Shown here: piece after piece, positions 57,008 to 64,000 of the stretch
How the letters are laid out: each line of letters begins with the position of its first letter
Position numbering within the stretch: position 1 is the first letter of the stretch
Assembly: GCA_011799875.1 (NCBI GenBank)
Contig: CM022301.1
Span: 320,682,929 to 320,746,928, forward strand
Length of the DNA stretch: 64,000 nt
From: Thinopyrum elongatum
Lineage: Eukaryota; Streptophyta; Magnoliopsida; Poales; Poaceae
Reading direction: 5' to 3'
Notes under the pieces: model-generated
Databases searched by the model: none
Told to the model about the DNA's origin: nothing
The model's input: only the letters and a program-made list of their open reading frames with translations
Translations under genes and position numbers: made by a program

Positions 57008-57137
57008 CGGCGGTGGCGAATCAGACCGTTGGCTTGAGTGGAGGCGATGATGGGGGAGGAGCGGCCTGACGACAGCAGGAGACGATCGAGACAGGGACGG
57101 GCGGGGCCGCAGCGGGTGAGTGGCACGTATATATAGC
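57008..57137 (-). promoter_or_regulatory. Candidate distal GEX1 promoter with 5'-UTR intron donor
   Basis: A TATA box (CTATATATAC, minus strand) is at about 57,128-57,137. A GC-rich leader follows and ends at a strong donor CCACCGCCG|GTGAGTT at 57008. A matching acceptor TCCTTGGCAG|GGAAG lies at 55859-55860, about 85 bases before the GEX1 ATG. This would make a non-coding first exon and an intron of about 1.15 kb. No ATG in this leader opens a sensible protein. Confidence 0.4.
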
Positions 57138-57329
57138 GGGGGAAGCCGGCTGTGGTTTGGACGTTTGGTAGAGGTGGAAAGAAACTGGCGGGGCCGCCGC
57201 GGTGAAAACGTCGCGTTGGTTCGCGCGAGAGGGCGCCTCCCTGCCCCGCGTAGGAAAGAAATGGGAACAGTAGTCGAGAGACCAAGAGTCGCAAAACCAC
57301 CGCGTGGTTAGATTTGGTCACTCGTTACG

Positions 57330-59534
57330 CCCGTTCAGTGGAGAGACGCGACCTCATCACGGAGTGGTACCACCGTCCATATTTGCCAGCGTGCTGGCAC
57401 TTCCGCGGAATGCAAAACTGTGATTAGAAGCACTTTCGTGTTCGTTCCTTCTTTTTTGCAGATTAAAGTTGCGTTTGCAAATTTCACATTGCAATCACAA
57501 ACACGCCCACTCCGCCACTCTCTTCTCTCAATGTTTTTTTCCGAAGTTAACCGTATGTATCATTGATCACTAATAAGATGAATACAAGCACGCACGCAGA
57601 GCCGACCAGAAGGGTCGAAAGACAACACGTGTCCATTGAACTTTGCAGAAAATACTCTCCAAGAAAGAAAAGTACAGAGAAGTCCTTAAGTAATCCTGCA
57701 ACTGCCATCACCACTGCTAACTGTTGTCGGACTCATAGAAAAGCCATTGCCAAGAAGTGCGTTGTGAATCGATGAAGACGCCCGCCGTCGGCAAGACCGT
57801 TGTCGCTGTGGTGCGTCGACCGGGGGATCATCCCCACCCTCCACGAGTCCCGAAACCACCGTTAGCCATCGACGTCTTCGAGGCCGAGCGCCAGATCCAC
57901 CACCATCAATCCTCAAATTAGATCCAGAACTGTCATTCTCTCTCTCCCACCGGTGACACCACCTAGGATGACGGCCACCGGACGAAAACCTAAAACCGCA
58001 GACCAAAAGGGTCGACGAGAGACTGGGCCCATTGGCTCCTCGACGCTGTCGAAACAAGACTGGAACCGACGTATTATTCTTGGATGTGTCGTTGCCGTCA
58101 CCCCAAGAAACTACGTCGCCCCACAGACGAACCCTACCCTATCTATGACCAGAGCCAAACCACCGGGGTCCCCATCCCTTCCAGTCACCAGAGCAGATGG
58201 AGGAGGCAGGGACTGGCGGTGTTGCCTGAAGGAAAAAGGCGGGCAGTTGTGTTCGCCTGTCTCATCTCTTCGCTGAAGCGGTTAGGAGTGAAGCGGTATG
58301 CGTATGGCTGGTGGGGGTGGCTGCGTGACCGGGGTGGACGGCCTCTCCCTCCATTGCTCTTCAGTTGGGAGCGATGGCTGGTGGCAGCCTTTTTTGGCGG
58401 GTGTCGGTGGCCCTGCACGTGGCACCGTTGGCTTGCCAGTAGTGGCGGGAGCAAACCGGGGAGGGGGCAGGGGGCTTCCCGGTCGTGCCTATGTCGAGAT
58501 CTAGAGTCACCAGGCGTGTCGTGTTGGTGGTCCTAGTCCCCCAGTGAGCAATGTGGTGGTTGTGCGGTGAGGCCGGTGGCTGCTGGCAACCCTCCCTTGT
58601 TTGGATTATGCTGGCTAGTCCACCTTCCTGCATAAGTGTTCATTTTGGGGTGGAAGGAGGTGCCTTCTATCCTTCACCGGTCGGCGTCATCCATTTGTCA
58701 TGGTGGCGATTGAGTGGTGGTCTTGGTTGCCGGGGCGGTGGACCTGGTGGTGGGAGTCGCGGTGCTCGTGGGCGAGGTGCGCGACTCAGGTGCGAGGTGG
58801 TTGCCATGGTCGTGCGGGCGGCATGGTGGCCGGTGATTCGGCGAGCGGTGGCGTTTCGGAGGTGGAGCGTGTGTGCCTGGGGATAATACTTGTCCGGCTT
58901 TGGTCAGACCGACGGCGTCCGTGGGCGTCGTCTCCTTCCTAGAGGCACCATCACGGCTACTCTCCTCCTTCGATTGGTTCTTTGGATCGAGCGCCGACGG
59001 CGCTCCGATGTCGTTTCCCTTCTTGAAGGCGTCATTTTGGAGGCCAACATTCATCAGCGTAGCTTCGTCTCTTTGTGACACTTCTATCATGGTGGAGAAC
59101 TCTGGCTACTTCAAGCAGGACCCTCATTGCACATCTGCAGTTGGCTTGGCGTGTTGGGGTGGTGTGGCTGTTCTTTTGCCTGTTATATCCAGCCTTGGGT
59201 GTGTGTGTTGTGTTATTGTGTTGAGTTGTATGCATTGGTTTTGTATGGTCGGTGCTTTATTTATAAAGCGGGGCAAGAGTCTTTTTTGGTATCGTCCAGA
59301 ATTTGACAAATGTAGTGCATCATTTTAGACGTGCCCACACAACAAATATTTCTTCACGGGCCTGTCTGGTAGCCTACACGCGGCTCATACATGGTCTAGT
59401 GGCCCAAGATTCACCTGTTTGCTTATCCGTACGCTTGCATGGGCCTGCACGACACAAAGCTCAAAGCACCTCTCAGCCAGGCTCTGGGGGAACGTCTTAA
59501 GTGGTTGTTTCCTTAGATGCAGACTTGTTGAAGT
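57330..59534. other. GC-rich repeat-like region without supported gene
   Basis: From 57,780 to 59,080 the sequence is GC-rich, with overlapping frames on both strands made of W/G/R/P-rich chance peptides. The end (tttataaagcggggcaagag near 59,256-59,280) resembles the tail of a non-LTR retroelement known from wheat-type sequences, and 57,540-57,600 could be a second such tail on the other strand. I could not define borders or domains. Confidence 0.3.
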
Positions 59535-59539
59535 GCAAT

Positions 59540-59879
59540 TGTAACACACTGGTGGTTTGATTTCTTCAGAGATACATAATTCATCACAGGAGCAGGGGCT
59601 TTGGGACTGGGAGAAGCAAGCAGAGGAAGGAAGATAGATGAAAGGGGATCAGGTCAGAGTTCTCTGTCCCCTCCCTACAGTGAGACACTGCCTGCATATA
59701 TCAATTACACGGGCCAAGCCCAGCAACCCCACGCGCAGGTGGTTTACTCCTTGGTCTTCAGTCTTCGAATGCGAGTGCTTCTCCTTAGCAGATCAGGCCC
59801 ACTAGCAGCTGGCGTCGCTTCTGGCGTAGAAGAGGACGTGGCCGGAGCGGGCACGTCCGTCACAGCCTTGGCTGTGACA
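59540..59879 (-). repeat. 3' LTR of the Reina-like element
   Basis: The LTR starts TGTCACAGCC at 59879, directly after the purine tract, and ends GTGTTACA at 59540. The integrase frame runs about 135 bases into it, to TAA at 59744-59746. Lacking the second LTR, the ends are inferred from the TG...CA rule and the purine tract. Confidence 0.65.
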
Positions 59880-61651
59880 TTCCCCTCCCCTTCAGTGCCG
59901 GCTTGTCCCAAAGTCGGATGAGTCAGAACTTGCACACGAAGGGCACCGAAGGCAATGTCAGGTTCAGAAGAAACAGGTGGAGGGTCAGGGCATACCTCAG
60001 TCAATGGTGAGACATGTTTCTTGAGCTGAGATACATGGATCACAGGATGTATTTTGCTGTGGTCAGGGAGCTTCAGCTTATATGCAACCTCACCCACCTT
60101 GTGCAGAACTTTGAATGGTCCAAAGTTACGGAAGGAGAGTTTGTGGCATGGACGAGTAGCAACAGATGCTTGAATATGTGGTTGGAGTTTCAGGTAAACA
60201 TGATCTCCTGGAAGGAATGAGCGCTCCGAGCGGCGCTTATCTGCTTGTGTCTTCATCCTTGTTTGTGCGCGCATGAGTTGGAGGTGAAGTAGGACATTGA
60301 TGCGATGACGTTCTTGAAGCCATGTTTCCACATCAGGAGGAGTAGTCATTTGAGGATCAGGAATGCCAAGGTGCTTGGGAGGATAACCATAGAGTACCTC
60401 AAAGGGCGTTCGGCCCAGCGCCGTATGGTAATTGGTATTGTACCAATGCTCAGCTAGTGGAAGCCAGGACGACCATTTGGTTGGGCATGAATGAACTGAG
60501 CACCGGAGGTAACCTTCCAAACATTGATTGAGCTTCTCGGATTGTCCATCCGTCTGCGGATGATATGCGGAGCTCATATGAAGTTTAGTATCTGTGGCCT
60601 TGAAAATGTACTGCCAAAAGGCGCTGGTGAAGATGCGGTCCCGATCCGACACAATGATATCTGGTAACCCATGGAGTTTGTAGACCGTGTCTAGGAATGC
60701 TTGAGCAACTTGGGTGGCTGTGAATGGATGTGCCAATGGAATAAAGTGAGCATACTTTGTGAACTTGTCGATGACGACAAGAATGACGTCGAAGCGATTG
60801 GAACGCGGGAGCCCTTCTATGAAATCCATGCATATCATAGCCCAGGCTCGGGTGGGAACCGGAAGTGGCTGCAATAGCCCAGGAGACTTGACATGTTCCA
60901 CCTTAGCTTGCTGGCATGTGGAGCAAGCAGCCACATAGCGCGTCACATCCGCCTTCATGCCTGGCCATGCGAACAAAGCTTTGACTCGTTGATATGTTCC
61001 TTCGACACCTGAGTGACCACCCACGCCACTCGCGTGGAGTGCTTGCAGAATGTGGTTTTGGGCAACGGCATTGGCGCCAACCCACACTCTGTCCTGGAAG
61101 CGAAGAACACCATTAGTGAGGGTGAATCCACGTGTAGGCTGACCGGTAACAGCAAGTTCTTGTAGTATTTCCTTGGTGGACTGGTCATCATCATACCCCG
61201 CTACCAAATTTGCAAGCCACGAAGGTAAACTTGCACAGACTGGGAAGAGATCAGTAGCGGGCTCAAGCGAATCCTGGCGCCGCGACAAGGCATCAGCAGC
61301 TGCATTTGAAATGCCTGGCTTGAATTGGATGCGGTATTGGAATCCCATGAGTTTAAGAAAAGCCTTTTGCTGAAATGGTGTTTGAAGTCTTTGTGCCGAA
61401 AGATGCTCCAGGCTGTGGTGATTCGTGCGAATAATGAACTCGCGATGCAGCAGGTAAGGCCTCCATTTGTCAATGGCAAGAAGAATCGCCAAGTATTCCT
61501 TCTCATAAGTGGATAAGGCCTGATTGCGTGGGCAAAGGGACTTGCTCAAGTACGCAATGGGATGTCCTTCTTGCATGAGAACTGCCCCAATACCCGTGTT
61601 GCACGCATCTGTCTCAAGCACAAAATTTTTGCCGAAGTTGGGTAGCGCCAA
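59744..61651 (-). pseudogene. Reina-like RNase H and integrase
   Basis: A 635-residue open frame. RNase H has LETDACNTGIGAVLMQ, YLAILLAIDKWRPYLL and ADALSRR. The integrase has HASGVGGHSGVEGTYQRV...CSTCQQAKVEH, MDFIEGLPRS, the VSDRDRIFTS aspartate and the GQSEKLNQCLEGYLR glutamate. The C-terminus goes from HVSQLKKH to VLTHPTLGQAGTEGEGNVTA within about 45 residues, and I do not find the usual chromodomain in that space. The upstream frame is cut off by a TAG near 61,719. Confidence 0.8.
59880..59894 (-). promoter_or_regulatory. Polypurine tract of the Reina-like element
   Basis: The minus strand reads CTGAAGGGGAGGGGAA immediately before the 3' LTR. This purine run would prime plus-strand DNA synthesis. 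It also encodes part of the integrase tail. Confidence 0.65.
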
Positions 61652-61719
61652 TACCGGGGCATTAATGAGAGCTTGCTTGAGCTGCTGAAAAGCTTCTTCT
61701 GCCGAGGGTGTCCACTAGA

Positions 61720-62322
61720 ATTGCACACCTTTTTTTAGCAAGCATGTCAATGGTTTGCTGATAATGCCATAGTGACGAATAAATTTCCGATAGTACCCGG
61801 ACAGACCGAGGAAACCTCTAAGGCCTTTAACTGTTTGTGGAACCGGCCACTCAGCAACCGACTGGATTTTTTATGGGTCAGTAGCGACACCTGCACCACT
61901 TATGACATGTCCAAGGTACTCCAATGAAGACTGAGCAAAAGTGCACTTGGATCTTTTGAGGTAAAATTGATTGTCTCGAAGAATGGAGAGGACCTCACGG
62001 AGATGCTTGACATGGTCTTCAAAGGTGGAGCTGAAAACCAGAATATCGTCCATGAAGACAAGAACACTTCGACGAAGCTGGGATTTGAAGATCTTATTCA
62101 TGACACTTTGGAATGTGGCTGGGGCATTGGTCAAACCGAATGGCATGACCCGAAACTCGTACAATCCTTGGTGAGTGCGAAACGCCGTCTTATGTTCATC
62201 CGTGGCCGCAACTCGAATTTGGTGATATCCTGACCGCAAGTCAAGCTTGGAGAACCACGCTGCCCCTGCAAGTTCATCCATGAGCTCATCCACCACGGGG
62301 AGAGGGTGCTTGTTCTTTATAG
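61720..62322 (-). pseudogene. Reina-like reverse transcriptase core
   Basis: It contains [45 protein letters not shown] and the catalytic block in the form FMDDILVFS (FMDD for YMDD/YLDD). It is joined to the upstream frame by a 1-base deletion near 62,322. A TAA near 61,870 and a TAG near 61,719 break it again. Confidence 0.8.
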
Positions 62323-64000
62323 TCAGTTGTTGAGATGTCGGAAATCAACACAAAACCTCCACTCGCCATCCTTTTTCTTCACCAGCAACACGGGGGATGC
62401 GTATGGACTGCTGCTGAGTTGAATTACCCCACGCTGCAACATGTCATTCACTTGTCTTTCAATCTCGGTCTTCTGTTCGGGAGAGTGACGGTAGGGACGG
62501 ACATTCACTGGTTGTGCACCCGACACTAAGGGAATCGAGTGATCACAGTCCCGGCGTGGCGGCAAACCTTGAGGATCAGCAAATTGGGACTCAAATTCAT
62601 CTAAGAGCTGTTGAATTGGGAATGCGAGCACACCCTCGTCCGAATCCAGTGCAAGCAAGTCAGGGTGCAGCTGTACTGCATGTGATATGGCGCCTTGACG
62701 CAGCAGCTGATGCAATTCACGAGCAGAAATGTTCGGACAGGAAGAGGTGTCATCCTGCACGCCCTGAAGGGAAACTCGCCGGCCTTGATGGGTGAACTTC
62801 ATTAACTTTCTGCGCCAGTCAATCCACATTGGGCTATGGAGCTCAAGCCAGTCAGCCCCAAGGATCATATCATAGCTTACAGGTAGCACACGCATCTCTT
62901 GTATGAACGTCTTGCCTTGCATTAGCCAAGTGAAGTGTGGCACCTTGAGCTCGCAAGTCATTGTGGAGCCATTGGCTATGGTGTATCGGGCTTTGTCCAT
63001 AGGAATGGTGGGAAACTTCAAAGCAGCAATCACTTCAGGAGTAACGAAAGAACACGCACTGCCCGAGTCAACCAGAATTAGGAGTTGCTTCAATCCCACT
63101 GTTCCTTGGAGGCGGATGGTACGGCGCTTGCGCTGGGGTGACGGAGAGCTGGAATCTAAAGCCATCAGCTCTTCGTCATCGCTGGAATCGTCGTCTTGAG
63201 TGGCTTGCGCCATCATCGGAGGATGAAGCACTTCAAGGAGTTCCTCGACGACGTGCAATGGGACTTGGTCGGGGCACTTGTGTTGTCGACTCCACTTGTC
63301 GCTGCAAGTGAAGCACAAACCCTTGGATCGACGATACGTGCGAAGAGCTTCCAGCTTGTCCCCTGCCGCCGGCTCAATGGTCTTGACAGCATCATCAAAC
63401 TTAGACGTTGTCTTATTACGATCCCCAGATCGGAATCGATTATCTCTATGATCAGTTCGCCCATAGCTGCGACCTTTGTTTGCTTCCATCTCTTCTTTTT
63501 GCAGGATAGCCAAAGAACTAGCAGTATCGACGTCGCTAGGACGGTGGAGCCATATTGCAGCTCGAATTGAATGTTGTAACCCCTCCAAATATTTGTGCAC
63601 AAAGAATGTTTCATCAAGAGTTGGATTATATAACCATAAATTGTGCCTAATGTGCAGAAATTGATCGGTATAATCCTGAACTGAACCGGTTTGTTTCAAT
63701 AAGCGAAGCTGGCGGCGATAGCGTTGGTATTTATCTCTCGAGAACTGCAAATCGACCAGGCGGCACAATGTTTCCCAATCTTCTATACGGCCATCCGCCT
63801 CAATTTTTGGCAGCCAGAGAGCAGCCGAACCAGTGAAATTGAGTGCAGCAAAGCGAGGGTGCAACTCAGACTGAACAGAGTAGATAGCAAAATAGTTTTC
63901 ACTACGCTCTCGCCATAGCCTGGGGTTATCACCATCAAATTTGGGGAAGTCCATTTTAGGCTGGTGGTTTGACCTAGTGGGATTGGGTGGGTGGGAAATG
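62323..64000 (-). pseudogene. Reina-like gag, protease and RT N-terminus
   Basis: The frame is open to the window edge; the ATG at 63954 is probably internal, since in-frame coding-like sequence continues upstream. It carries the gag core, a zinc-knuckle relative CFTCSDKWSRQHKC at residues 214-227 counted from that ATG, a protease active site VDSGSACSF near residue 297, and the RT start ([33 protein letters not shown]). It ends at the frameshift near 62,322. Confidence 0.8.

Larger units (their letters stand above)
59540..64000 (-). mobile_element. Reina-like chromovirus, degenerate, 5' end outside the window
   Basis: On the minus strand gag-protease-RT (64000-62323), the RT core (62296-61871) and RNase H-integrase (61651-59744) are followed by a short LTR (59879-59540). 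The small LTR (340 bases) and gag type (FPKFDGDNPRLWRERSENYF) fit the Reina clade. The 5' LTR and primer site lie beyond base 64000. The five bases after the LTR (gcaat, 59535-59539) should recur on the far side. Confidence 0.8.

Noticed and set aside
58084..58886. Tryptophan/glycine-rich frames of 111-150 residues at 58,084-58,886
   Set aside because: Low-complexity GC-rich composition, several overlapping frames on both strands, no domain and no splice-supported extension.

Overview
The window reads as intergenic DNA of a large grass genome, most likely Triticeae (wheat, barley or a relative). The signs are nested LTR retrotransposons of types typical of that tribe, including a WIS/Angela/BARE-like solo LTR and Athila-like LTRs with a tRNA-Asp primer site. 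There are also many MITEs, a Helitron, and one ordinary intron-containing plant gene. Family names come from motif recognition by eye, not from a database search.

Layout. 1-6794 is the 5' part of a Tat-lineage Ty3/gypsy element on the minus strand, interrupted by a truncated Athila-like element (about 238-3488). 6795-11038 is a stack of LTR debris that includes a clean solo LTR (8105-9646, 5-bp duplication CGCGC). 11039-17973 is older, mostly single-copy-looking DNA with a Harbinger-type MITE, LINE fragments and three elements flanked by 9-bp duplications (Mutator-like). 17974-31701 is a complete 13.7-kb Tat-lineage element with target duplication ACGAT. 31986-46190 is a complete chromovirus (Tekay/Del-like) with 4.2-kb LTRs. 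46383-52400 is a 5'-truncated LINE with a 14-bp target duplication. That LINE was split by a 4.6-kb Helitron, which itself received a solo WIS/Angela LTR. 53546-55772 is the only host gene I can support: a five-exon GEX1 (Kar5/Brambleberry family) nuclear-fusion gene on the minus strand, apparently intact at 614 aa. 59540 to the window end is a degenerate Reina-like chromovirus.

How parts work together. The retroelements carry gag, protease, reverse transcriptase, RNase H and integrase, but all have nonsense or frameshift lesions, so none looks autonomous now. Two carry genes beyond the basic set. The Tat element has a six-exon gene on the opposite strand between pol and the 3' LTR, with its own TATA box; its exon phases agree once two 1-bp insertions are allowed for. 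The chromovirus has an extra 256-aa ORF between primer site and gag, and both this ORF and gag start directly after splice-acceptor-like sequence.

The most unusual short structures are two neighbouring ~345-bp Mutator-like MITEs. They are unrelated in sequence but built alike: long terminal inverted repeats around an array of 25-27-bp palindromes at about 35-bp pitch. I saw no rRNA, tRNA or CRISPR features.
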